Positions 26,715 to 34,524 of a stretch of DNA of 64,000 bases are shown here, in pieces. The position numbers and the translations under genes are program-made. The notes under the pieces are model-generated. The model saw only the letters and a list, made by a program, of their open reading frames with translations, was not told the DNA's origin and ran no database searches. This stretch comes from Paenibacillus apiarius (lineage in GTDB: Bacteria; Bacillota; Bacilli; Paenibacillales; Paenibacillaceae), in contig NZ_JAFFHZ010000001.1 of assembly GCF_017052585.1 (NCBI RefSeq), forward strand, positions 4,712,001-4,776,000, in the 5' to 3' direction. How positions within the stretch are numbered: the stretch's first letter is position 1; the number at the start of each line of letters is the position of its first letter.

Positions 26715-27884
26715 ATGAAGCTGCGCAGGAATAACAATAGAAGAGTAGGTTTGGAGATTAACGATACGTGGCTGCAGGCTGCTGAAATTATAGAACAACC
26801 GATGGAAATCCAAGTCGTGCAGGTCAAGCGGCTGCCGCTCGGCGCAGGGATCGTCGAGGAAGGACGCGTGGTTCGCCCGGATCTCTTGACGGCAGCCCTT
26901 ATCGATCTGTGGGAGAAAGCTGGTTTCCAGTCGCGCGAGGTACATTTCGGCATTCCGAGCGCTTTTGTGCTGATTCGGCATTATCAGTTGCCATCGGTCG
27001 TGAAAGCGGAGCTGCAAAAAATGATTGATATGGAGCTTGAGCTGCGCACGCGCCTTCCATTTTCCGATCCAATCTATGATATTGTGTCTTATCCGCAAGA
27101 TCCGCTTGATCGGAACGAAGTAGAGGAAGAATTGGAGCCGGAGCCCGTTCCGGCTGTTAACAACGCGAACGATGAAGCCGCCGCTACAATCGTAACCGAA
27201 TGGCGCATGACGACATTATGGAGCAGGCTTCGCAGCGGACTGCGCAGGCCCACGCACCGCGATCAGCCTCAGGTTGTATCAAAGGCGCGCAGCGATGTAT
27301 TGTTGGTAGCTGTGCCGCAATCGGAGATGATTCGGTATCGCGATGCGATGGAAGCTGCCAAGCTGGTGCCGCGGGTCTTCGACATTAAGCCATTGGCTGT
27401 GCATCGATTGTTGCCGCGCCTCCCAGAGGCGCACTATGCCCGTACATATGTTATGGCCAGCATACATGCGAGGCATACGGACATTTTCCTGTTCCATCGC
27501 GGCCAGCTGCGTCTGACGCGGAGCTTGTCCATCAACATATCCGCCTCCACATCGATGAGCGGAAGCAGAGTTACGCCTTTGTCCGGGGCGACGATGAATG
27601 AGACAGAGGCATATGAATCGGTGTGCGATGAGTTGGCAATGGAATTGGAGCGGCTCATAGAATTTTACCGTTATTCGTCCCAGCAGCAGAGCGAGCCGAT
27701 TCAATTCGTATTCATTTGCGGCGATACGGACGGTTTAATCGAAATGTATGCCGTGCTGGAACGGAAGCTGGATATGCCACTCAGGAAGCTCGCGGACACG
27801 GACACGATTACGACCGAATTGGAAAAGCCTCTTTATCCATTCGCGGTCCCGGTTAGCTTGGCGTGCAGAGGAGGGAGCGTATGA
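26715..27884 (+). CDS. pilM: Type IV pilus assembly protein PilM
   Basis: 389 residues from the ATG at 26715, behind TAGGAGGTG. The actin-like fold is suggested by the N-terminal VGLEINDTWLQAAEI, a strand-Gly pattern typical of PilM, and a late FVFICGDTDGL. A charged insertion (residues ~135-190, rich in Glu and Arg) separates the subdomains. PilM is cytoplasmic and binds the N terminus of PilN, linking the platform to the ATPases. It overlaps pilN by 4 bases (ATGA). Confidence 0.88.
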   Translation: MKLRRNNNRRVGLEINDTWLQAAEIIEQPMEIQVVQVKRLPLGAGIVEEGRVVRPDLLTAALIDLWEKAGFQSREVHFGIPSAFVLIRHYQLPSVVKAELQKMIDMELELRTRLPFSDPIYDIVSYPQDPLDRNEVEEELEPEPVPAVNNANDEAAATIVTEWRMTTLWSRLRSGLRRPTHRDQPQVVSKARSDVLLVAVPQSEMIRYRDAMEAAKLVPRVFDIKPLAVHRLLPRLPEAHYARTYVMASIHARHTDIFLFHRGQLRLTRSLSINISASTSMSGSRVTPLSGATMNETEAYESVCDELAMELERLIEFYRYSSQQQSEPIQFVFICGDTDGLIEMYAVLERKLDMPLRKLADTDTITTELEKPLYPFAVPVSLACRGGSV

Positions 27885-28492
27885 ACTTAATGCGCAATAC
27901 CTCGCAGGCACAGCCTGAGCTCATTAATTTGCTGCCGATCCGTCCGCGTCTCGAACAGCGCTTTCGGCTCTATTTATGGAGCGGAATCGGTATCGTTATA
28001 ATGGCTACTGCGTTATTGACGTTCGTTACTATTCAATATCGCCAAGGTACCGAACGAATGGAGGCGGATATGAACCGGCTGCGCAGTCAGATTGCCGAGG
28101 CGCGGCTGCAGAAGGAACCGACCCCAGTCACTGTCATGTTCACGCAATTAACGGATCAATCCAATCAATTAATCGCAAAGAGGCTTGACTGGGGAAACAT
28201 GTGGAGCCGTTGGACTGATGCGATGCCTGATGCGATGACTTGGAAGCGGGCTGACGCGGATTCAATAGCAGATAGCGGGGCTGATATCATCAATATGTCA
28301 CTCATCACGCGCGATGCGGATGCTGTCGCGGCTTACCTGGCTCTTTTGCAGTCAATGGACGCAGTGCAGTCCGTACAATTTCAGCAATGGTCAGGCAATA
28401 CCGAGCAAGGAACGAATGTGGAGCCACCGTTGTTGGAAGTGGAGTATATCGTCACGCTGCGGCCGCGCGGCATGAGGGAGGCGGCGAAATAA
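27881..28492 (+). CDS. pilN: Type IV pilus assembly protein PilN
   Basis: 203 residues from the ATG at 27881, which overlaps the pilM stop codon and has GAGGAGGGAG upstream. The N-terminal INLLPIRPR motif is the PilM-binding signature. It is followed by one transmembrane helix (residues ~30-52), a coiled coil and an extracytoplasmic domain. It forms the alignment complex with PilM and PilO. A PilN-type protein without an outer membrane secretin is normal for Gram-positive type IV pili. Confidence 0.9.
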   Translation: MNLMRNTSQAQPELINLLPIRPRLEQRFRLYLWSGIGIVIMATALLTFVTIQYRQGTERMEADMNRLRSQIAEARLQKEPTPVTVMFTQLTDQSNQLIAKRLDWGNMWSRWTDAMPDAMTWKRADADSIADSGADIINMSLITRDADAVAAYLALLQSMDAVQSVQFQQWSGNTEQGTNVEPPLLEVEYIVTLRPRGMREAAK

Positions 28493-28493
28493 C

Positions 28494-29228
28494 ATGGCGG
28501 ATACGAGAAGCAGACACACGCCGTCCCCAATAAAGAGTAAGAAGCTATGGTTGCTTCTTGTATGGGCAGGCGGGAGCCTGATTCTGCTTGCTATCTTGGT
28601 ATTCGGATGGCTGCCTGCCCAAGAAGCGCGCCAGCAGCTTACCGTATTGGAAGATATCGAAATGCTTGAAAAGCGGCTCGCAAGCATACGCAGTCAACCT
28701 GATCCGGCCCAAGCCACTGCAGCCGATTGGCACAGGTGGCATCGGTCCGTCCCCGCGAGGCATGACGAGAGCGCATGGCTGCAGGAGGTTCGGGATTTAT
28801 CACGCAGAACGGGGATTAACGTGAAGAAGCTGCGCTTCGTCGACCGACAGCTGCTTGTTCCAACTGAGCTGAGACAGGGTGAAGCGGATGCGGGTGCTGG
28901 CGGATCGGCACCAGACGCTGAAAATGAATATAACGAGGAGGGCACATCTTCCGCAGCGGAGAATGGAACACAGGAAGAGCAAGCGAAGCCTGCGCTTGAA
29001 CAGTGGACATATGAGCTGGAAGGAACGGCCGATTACGAGAGCTGGTTGTCGTGGCTGTCTGATATACAGCGGCAAGAGCGGCTGCATCGAATTGAGAAAT
29101 GGACTATGCAGCATTCGTACCGTATAGATAAGCCTGGATCGGACAGCGAAAGTCCAGACTCGTTCAATGTGCAGCTTACCATTCATGTGTATGCATCTCC
29201 CGGAACTGGCACATTGGCATCGGGTTGA
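28494..29228 (+). CDS. pilO: Type IV pilus assembly protein PilO-like
   Basis: 244 residues, starting one base after the pilN stop. A basic N-terminus is followed by one transmembrane helix (residues ~18-40), a coiled coil (~45-65) and an extracytoplasmic part. An acidic, low-complexity insertion occurs at ~132-165 (Gly/Ala/Glu/Asn-rich). Sequence similarity to PilO is weak, and the assignment relies on topology and on the pilM-pilN-pilO order. It is the last gene of the operon before the convergent terminator. Confidence 0.75.
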   Translation: MADTRSRHTPSPIKSKKLWLLLVWAGGSLILLAILVFGWLPAQEARQQLTVLEDIEMLEKRLASIRSQPDPAQATAADWHRWHRSVPARHDESAWLQEVRDLSRRTGINVKKLRFVDRQLLVPTELRQGEADAGAGGSAPDAENEYNEEGTSSAAENGTQEEQAKPALEQWTYELEGTADYESWLSWLSDIQRQERLHRIEKWTMQHSYRIDKPGSDSESPDSFNVQLTIHVYASPGTGTLASG

Positions 29229-29236
29229 CAATTTAT

Positions 29237-29267
29237 AATAACCGGAAGCGGCAAGCCTCCGGTTATT
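29237..29267. terminator. Bidirectional terminator between the convergent pilus operons
   Basis: AATAACCGG/CCGGTTATT stem between the pilO stop codon and the leftward minor-prepilin operon. It can serve both strands. Confidence 0.7.
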
Positions 29268-29288
29268 CCTTATCCCGGCCTATGGTTC

Positions 29289-30803
29289 TTACTGTTCGCG
29301 GCGCGGATCCCAATCGGGGATGCCGATGCAGATGCCTCCATCGATGATGATGGACGTGTCGCTAACGTTCCGCAGCAGGAACCGATTATGGAATCCTTGC
29401 AGCCCCATATCGCCGCCTACAGCAAGCGTGCCTCCAAAGTCAAATATAACATTGTTGTTCGCGGTCAGATTGTCCTTCACTAAAACATCTCCGCGCACGT
29501 TTATCGTATTTTCGCCTCCGAGCATGATGCTTCCCGCTATAATGTCCCGCGTGAGAGCCGGATCCGTAAAGATACGATTATTGACCGTCAACTGCCCAAG
29601 AACGACAATCCGGTCGCCTCCCACTGTGGAATTCCCGCTGGAGGTCATGCTTTCAGCGTAAAGCAGCTCGGTTGCCAGCAGTTGAGCATTGTCGTTTACC
29701 TCCAGCTTGTTTTTTACGATGATGCGATTGGCCTTGATAACAGTGGGTTCGATCGTGGCTCCGTACTCATTTTTCCAGTCGCTTGCAGCAAGCGGTCCGT
29801 CAATAATGAGATCGCCATGAATCGTTAAATGCCCGCCATTGTGCAGCGTTAACGATGATACATGCATGTTCCCGTAAATTTCCGCGTTCACGTAGGAGTC
29901 GTATGTAAGATTATGCCCAACGATATGTACGCGCCGATCCTTGGCGCCGATTGTGTACGAGGCTTGCGGCGCATTACGATCGACGACGTCGATATCGAGT
30001 TTAATCGTTTCTCCTGCCAAGGCTTCCGGCTTGTCGACCTCAGACAAGTCATGTTGACACTTGCTCCCGCAGCTGCGATCGTGGGAAGGAGCTGTCATTG
30101 CCAAGCTGTCCTTCTGCCTGTCCGCTAAAAATTTGCCGATAGGCGACTGCAAGTCAGAATGCTGTCGAATAACAACATCCTCCGGTCCGTCCTCTTCATC
30201 GCCGCTTTGCTTGACATGTATAGGCGGGTCTTGCCATTTATCTTGATACGGATCCATGTATTTCCCCTGCAACAGCAGCCTATCCAACGTGCAGTCGCGA
30301 TCATCCGGATTCGGCGATACGACTGTGTCTCCGAAGCGAGGCGACTTCAAGAAGGAGTAAATCATTTCTTTCTCGCCTTTCTGCAAGGAGGCCTCGCTCT
30401 TTATATAAAAGCGATCCGCATCTTTATGAATATCAGCAGGGAGCTCTCCACTATTAGTAATATCGTTCATGCCTACGATTGTCGACCAGCCGCTTCCCGT
30501 TTGCACGGTTTTGTTGCCCAATCCTGCGTAGGTTTTGCGATAGTTATCAGCAGTGACTTCTATTCCGCCCATCTTGCGTTGAAATTGGTTTAAATAGGCA
30601 ATATAGCCTTCCATATTGCCTACCGTCATTTCCTGCGCAATCCGCTGTTCAGAGCTTAGATGCTGCTGCACGACCCCAGTGCCGACGATCTGGAGCAAGA
30701 GCGGGACGGTCAGAAATAACAGAATCATGCACAAAAATACAATCATCATGGCGCTCCCGCGTTCCCGGCGCAGAATTCGCATGCATAAATGCAACTTGTT
30801 CAC
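29289..30803 (-). CDS. Large PilX/GspK-like minor prepilin with repetitive C-terminal domain
   Basis: 504 residues from a GTG at 30803, chosen because AAAGGGAC lies eight bases upstream. A TTG at 30824 is also in frame. The leader is basic and ends in RERG (G16), followed by a hydrophobic helix SAMMIVFLCMILLFL. Glu at mature position 5 is absent, as reported for the tip pseudopilin GspK. Residues ~60-270 form a mixed region with cysteines (DRDC, SCGSKC). Residues ~280-490 consist of short repeated strands with Asn/Gly turns (GDLIIDG, NKLEVNDN, GDVLVKDN, GDMGLQG), resembling a polymer-forming or beta-solenoid fold. It is last in the V-W-X-like operon and is probably the extracellular pilus tip. 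The specific ligand is unknown. Confidence 0.7.
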   Translation of the reverse strand: MNKLHLCMRILRRERGSAMMIVFLCMILLFLTVPLLLQIVGTGVVQQHLSSEQRIAQEMTVGNMEGYIAYLNQFQRKMGGIEVTADNYRKTYAGLGNKTVQTGSGWSTIVGMNDITNSGELPADIHKDADRFYIKSEASLQKGEKEMIYSFLKSPRFGDTVVSPNPDDRDCTLDRLLLQGKYMDPYQDKWQDPPIHVKQSGDEEDGPEDVVIRQHSDLQSPIGKFLADRQKDSLAMTAPSHDRSCGSKCQHDLSEVDKPEALAGETIKLDIDVVDRNAPQASYTIGAKDRRVHIVGHNLTYDSYVNAEIYGNMHVSSLTLHNGGHLTIHGDLIIDGPLAASDWKNEYGATIEPTVIKANRIIVKNKLEVNDNAQLLATELLYAESMTSSGNSTVGGDRIVVLGQLTVNNRIFTDPALTRDIIAGSIMLGGENTINVRGDVLVKDNLTANNNVIFDFGGTLAVGGDMGLQGFHNRFLLRNVSDTSIIIDGGICIGIPDWDPRREQ

Positions 30804-30845
30804 GGTATCAGTCCCTTTCTTCAAATAAGTCCAGCCGAGCTTGCA

Positions 30846-31496
30846 TTACCGATCCTTCATCAATTTTGCCGTAAGCGTGTAGCGTGAGCTGGCATTGCCG
30901 GACGTTAGCTCAGGCCGCCCCATCGAGTCCCTGCCGATGCTCTGGAATTCCAGTTCGGCTTCCAGAAGACTTCCCGCCTGAGCAATGGCGGGCAACGTTG
31001 CTGTGTTCACTGCTGTTCCATCCGGCAATTGAACGATGCGAATGCGCGGAGCAGCCGGCATGTCATGGGCAAGCGAATACTGATAGCGATAGCGATCGGG
31101 ATTCGATTCGAAAGTGACGGAAGCCGCGGCAAGCTGGGCGATTGCAGCTTCATCGGATAATCCGGGCGGAACGGAGAATGAGTACACGTTCCACTCCTCC
31201 TTGGAAGAATGATGGATGATGGCGCGGTAGTCATTGCCAACTCGAAGCCGAATCTCCTGCGGAGATACGAGGGCGGCGATAGAAGCCTCCGAGATAAGAT
31301 GATGGAACTGCTTGCTTGTCCAGCGGACGGAAGTCTCTTGCATTTGCGCGGCAGCAATCATGTTGCTGTTCGTCTGCAAGCTCCACCAAAAGGACAGGGC
31401 TCCGCCGAGAATGACGGAAGTGATGAGCAAGGCCGCCATGAGCTCCAGCAGCGTCAACCCGCGTTCATTGCGGATGCAGGACTGAATGCGCATCAT
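30846..31496 (-). CDS. Minor prepilin, PilW/GspJ-like
   Basis: 216 residues from the ATG at 31496, which overlaps the stop codon of the preceding gene by 4 bases and has GGGAGGA upstream. The class III signal is NERG followed by LTLLELMAALLITS. Cleavage is after G13 with Glu at mature position 5 (E18). A long soluble domain of ~170 residues follows. Position as second of three suggests the GspJ/PilW role in the tip complex. The family beyond the N-terminus is not recognisable. Confidence 0.8.
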   Translation of the reverse strand: MMRIQSCIRNERGLTLLELMAALLITSVILGGALSFWWSLQTNSNMIAAAQMQETSVRWTSKQFHHLISEASIAALVSPQEIRLRVGNDYRAIIHHSSKEEWNVYSFSVPPGLSDEAAIAQLAAASVTFESNPDRYRYQYSLAHDMPAAPRIRIVQLPDGTAVNTATLPAIAQAGSLLEAELEFQSIGRDSMGRPELTSGNASSRYTLTAKLMKDR

Positions 31497-31948
31497 GATT
31501 CCTCCCATGTGACCGAGACCGTCAGCAGCATCGGCCGATTATGATAGGGTGACTCGTTCATGTAGACGATCGATTGCACGACAGCTTGATGATCAGCAGA
31601 TAGGGAAGCGGGGGCTGCGCCGTCTACATATGGCTGTAGCGGATGGATGGTTACTTGGTATGTGTTGGCTTGGCCGGAATGGGCGCGCACATCGTCGCGG
31701 GTGATTCCTGTCGGGCCGATTGATTGCGGCTCGGATCGATACTGATGGAGGAACGATTCCGCGATCGTGACGGCCTCGTGAGAGCGGCCCATCGCTTTGT
31801 CCGTCTGCTGAACGAAGCCGCTCAGAGTGATAAAAACAATAAGCAGCATGCTAAATATAGCAACAGCAGCCAACACCTCGACCAGCGTCAAGCCGTCGCG
31901 GCGATACAGCTTAAAAGAAAAGCGCTTTAACATTAAGCGGGCAAACAT
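31493..31948 (-). CDS. Minor prepilin, PilV/GspI-like
   Basis: 151 residues from the ATG at 31948 with AAGGAAGGTG eight bases upstream. The signal is RRDG followed by LTLVEVLAAVAIFSMLL, with cleavage after G19 and Glu at mature position 5 (E24). The VEVLAAVAIF type of N-terminus is characteristic of PilV/GspI minor pseudopilins. It is first of the leftward three-gene operon and has its own promoter at 32008-32036. No cysteines or obvious binding motif appear in the globular part. Confidence 0.82.
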   Translation of the reverse strand: MFARLMLKRFSFKLYRRDGLTLVEVLAAVAIFSMLLIVFITLSGFVQQTDKAMGRSHEAVTIAESFLHQYRSEPQSIGPTGITRDDVRAHSGQANTYQVTIHPLQPYVDGAAPASLSADHQAVVQSIVYMNESPYHNRPMLLTVSVTWEES

Positions 31949-32007
31949 ACGGAAACACCTTCCTTTATGAAGTGATCCGATAGGACTTGAGAATGATAGG
32001 TGAGACC

Positions 32008-32036
32008 ATTATACCACTTATTCCGTAATTTTACAG
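32008..32036 (-). promoter_or_regulatory. Promoter for the minor prepilin operon
   Basis: On the minus strand, an extended -10 TGGTATAAT (32008-32016) lies 17 bases after CTGTAA (32031-32036). Transcription would start about 60 bases before the first prepilin gene. Confidence 0.6.
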
Positions 32037-32070
32037 TTGATTCTGTGAAAATATGATTACAATGACGACA

Positions 32071-32117
32071 AAAAGCCTTACATCGTCCGATCCGATGCGA
32101 CCAGAGACGATGTAAGG
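32071..32117 (-). terminator. Terminator of the etfBA operon
   Basis: A 12-bp stem CCTTACATCGTC/GACGATGTAAGG (32076-32087 with 32106-32117). On the minus strand it is followed by a T run after one C base, separating etfA from the prepilin operon. Confidence 0.85.
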
Positions 32118-32155
32118 ATGCAAGTTCTGGATTAAGCCCAAATCAAGGCGGCGCT

Positions 32156-33160
32156 TTAAACGAGCATCTTGCGGAATTCCGTAGTCAAGAGCGGCACGAC
32201 TTCGAACAAATCGCCGACAATGCCGTAATCCGCCATCTGGAAGATGGGAGCCTCCGGGTCAATGTTGATTGCAATGATGACGCGTGATTGGCTCATTCCC
32301 GCCAAATGTTGAATCGCTCCGCTGATACCGCAAGCAAAATAAATTTCCGGCGTGACGACCTTGCCAGTCTGGCCGATCTGCAAGGCGTAGTCGCAATAGC
32401 CGGCATCGCAAGCTCCGCGTGATGCGCCGACTGCTCCGTTCAATACGCGAGCCAGCTGTTCAAGCGGCTTGAAGCCCTCCGAACTTTTGACGCCGCGCCC
32501 GCCGGACACGATAATTTTGGCTTCGCTCAAATCAATCGATCCGCTCATCTTCGTAACGACATCGCGGACTACGGTCCGCAGCGAAGGCGCGGGAGCGGGA
32601 AGAGCTACGACCGCAGGGGAGGATACCGGCGCCTGTGTCGGCAGCGCACCCGCTTCCGGTGTGAGTGCCGGGAAATTATTTGGACGAATCGTAATGATCC
32701 AGGGGTTCGAATGAGTCGTAAATCGCCGGGTCTCGAACGCCTTGCCTGCATAGACAGGGCGCCGGAAGGCGAATCCGTCCGAATCTGGCAAAATGGAGAT
32801 GACATCGGAAATTTGCCCGGTGTGAAGGTGGGCGGCTAGCATTGGCGCAAGATCGCGTCCCATCGCTGTATGTCCGAAAAGGACGACCTCCGGCGATTCT
32901 TGCTCTACAAAAACGCGCAACGCAGAGAAGTACGCCTCCGAGTCGTAATATTTATATCGCTCATCCTCGGCGCAGTAGATTTGGGCGATTCCAGGCATAG
33001 ACAAGCTTTGTACGGCTTCCTGCAATTCGTGCCCAATGACAAGCGCGATAATCCGGTCGCCGGCTGAGGCCATCTGCGCAACGGCGCCGAGCGCCTCGAA
33101 CGATACCTGACGCAGTTGGTTCCCCCGCATTTCGGCGATGACAGCATAAGTGCGGCTCAT
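32156..33160 (-). CDS. etfA: Electron transfer flavoprotein, alpha subunit
   Basis: 334 residues with AAAGGAGTGATG upstream of the ATG. The C-terminal FAD-binding domain shows the family signature: SGGRGVKSSEGF, GASRGACDAGY, IGQTGKVVTPEIYFACGISG and INIDPEAPIFQMADYGIVGD. EtfAB accepts electrons from acyl-CoA dehydrogenases and passes them to the membrane quinone pool. The Ala/Pro-rich linker at residues ~175-200 joins the two domains. It follows etfB after 23 bases. Confidence 0.95.
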   Translation of the reverse strand: MSRTYAVIAEMRGNQLRQVSFEALGAVAQMASAGDRIIALVIGHELQEAVQSLSMPGIAQIYCAEDERYKYYDSEAYFSALRVFVEQESPEVVLFGHTAMGRDLAPMLAAHLHTGQISDVISILPDSDGFAFRRPVYAGKAFETRRFTTHSNPWIITIRPNNFPALTPEAGALPTQAPVSSPAVVALPAPAPSLRTVVRDVVTKMSGSIDLSEAKIIVSGGRGVKSSEGFKPLEQLARVLNGAVGASRGACDAGYCDYALQIGQTGKVVTPEIYFACGISGAIQHLAGMSQSRVIIAINIDPEAPIFQMADYGIVGDLFEVVPLLTTEFRKMLV

Positions 33161-33183
33161 ATCGCATCACTCCTTTCTTATAA

Positions 33184-33960
33184 TCAAATGCATTTTGCTT
33201 CTTCATGCAGCAAGCGAATCAGCTCTTGTACTTGAGCTGCGGTATCGCCTGCGATCAGAAGTCCCGCTTGACGCGGCGGCGGCGGCTCCAACGCCAGGCG
33301 TTCCGTACGGGGAGCCAGCGTGGGGACTTGCGGGAGCTCAGCGGCGGTGACGACGCGAATCGGTTTTCGTTTGGCTTTCATGATTCCCGGAAGAGAAGGA
33401 TAGCGCGGATCGTTCAATCCTTGCTGCGCCGTAAATAGGGCAGGCAATGCTACATCGAGCAGCTCTGTATTTCCTTCGGCATCCCGATGCACCTTGACTA
33501 AGTTGTCTCCCGTTCGTTCTAGTACGGTAATGGCGGATACGTGCGGCATATCAAGCATCGTCGCAACGCGAACCGCAATCTGGGCGCTTCCCTGATCGAC
33601 GCTGAAATGACCGCCAAAGATGATGTCCGGCTGCTGCTCCTGCAGGATGGATGCAATCCAAGATGAGATGACATATTCATCCTCCGCCGGCCCGCTTCCT
33701 TCTGGAGGAACGACATGGATCGCTTCGTCGGCACCCATGGCTAGGGCGGTGCGCAACGCTCCCTGTGAGCGCTCTGGACCTACAGTTAGCACGGTCACGG
33801 TGCCGCCATGCGCTTCCTTCCATCGCAATGCTTCTTCTACTGCGTATTCGTCGTACGGATTAATGACCCACTTTACTCCATCTTCCGAAGGTGCTCCGTC
33901 TATGAGGACGACCTTTTCTTCGGTATCGAAGGTTTGCTTGATGAGGACAAAAATGCTCAT
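33184..33960 (-). CDS. etfB: Electron transfer flavoprotein, beta subunit
   Basis: 258 residues with GAGGTGA five bases before the ATG. EtfB features include the N-terminal VLIKQTFDTE, NPYDEYAVEEALR near residue 33 and ALAMGADEAI near 72. The C-terminal ~40 residues are the arm that wraps around EtfA. It is first gene of a leftward operon divergent from the acyl-CoA ligase region at 34525, a pairing that points to fatty acid beta-oxidation. Confidence 0.94.
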   Translation of the reverse strand: MSIFVLIKQTFDTEEKVVLIDGAPSEDGVKWVINPYDEYAVEEALRWKEAHGGTVTVLTVGPERSQGALRTALAMGADEAIHVVPPEGSGPAEDEYVISSWIASILQEQQPDIIFGGHFSVDQGSAQIAVRVATMLDMPHVSAITVLERTGDNLVKVHRDAEGNTELLDVALPALFTAQQGLNDPRYPSLPGIMKAKRKPIRVVTAAELPQVPTLAPRTERLALEPPPPRQAGLLIAGDTAAQVQELIRLLHEEAKCI

Positions 33961-34167
33961 GAAATCACCTCGAGTTATGACTTCTTAATACATGATATGT
34001 CCGGACGGGCAAGATATCTCCTATTTTACCGCCGGACAACCTGGGAGATGAATTGCATTTTTTCTAACCAGTCTACATATCCATCAAGCAAGGGCAATCC
34101 TCCCGGCTGTTGTTTGGCAATAGTTACGCATATATTCACGTCAGACAGAGGGAGGAGGGGTTATGGA

Positions 34168-34362
34168 ATGCTAATTTATGTTAAATGGCTTGTCCTTATT
34201 ATCGTTGCTTCCATTGGCGTCGGCATGTTTGTCGAAATGATCCGCAGACGCGCGTTCTACATCCGTTATCGAATATTTCATCACGCGGAACGGCTGCACA
34301 AGCAACGGCTGTCGGGCAGGCTGCATCCGTACACACTCGGTCCAGAAGCGCTGAGTCATTAG
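34168..34362 (+). CDS. Small single-pass membrane protein
   Basis: 64 residues from the ATG at 34168, preceded by GGAGGAGGGG. The N-terminal ~22 residues are hydrophobic (VKWLVLIIVASIGVGMFV), followed by a strongly basic, aromatic segment (RRRAFYIRYR, HHAERLHKQR). It is probably membrane-anchored with a cytoplasmic basic tail. I do not recognise the family. It lies in the etfB-fadD divergent region and precedes the acyl-CoA ligase by 162 bases. Confidence 0.6.
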   Translation: MLIYVKWLVLIIVASIGVGMFVEMIRRRAFYIRYRIFHHAERLHKQRLSGRLHPYTLGPEALSH

Positions 34363-34524
34363 CTGAAAGCGATTTCCCGGCCTGGATCGGAATCGCATGA
34401 ACGCGGAATGGGGGCGGCCGGGGGATTCGAGGTGCTGGAGCTGAGCGCTATGCCACCTGTTGATGAGAACGATGAACTGCCATAACTGCAATTCGTATAC
34501 TGAGAGAGGAAGGAGAGGGTAATC

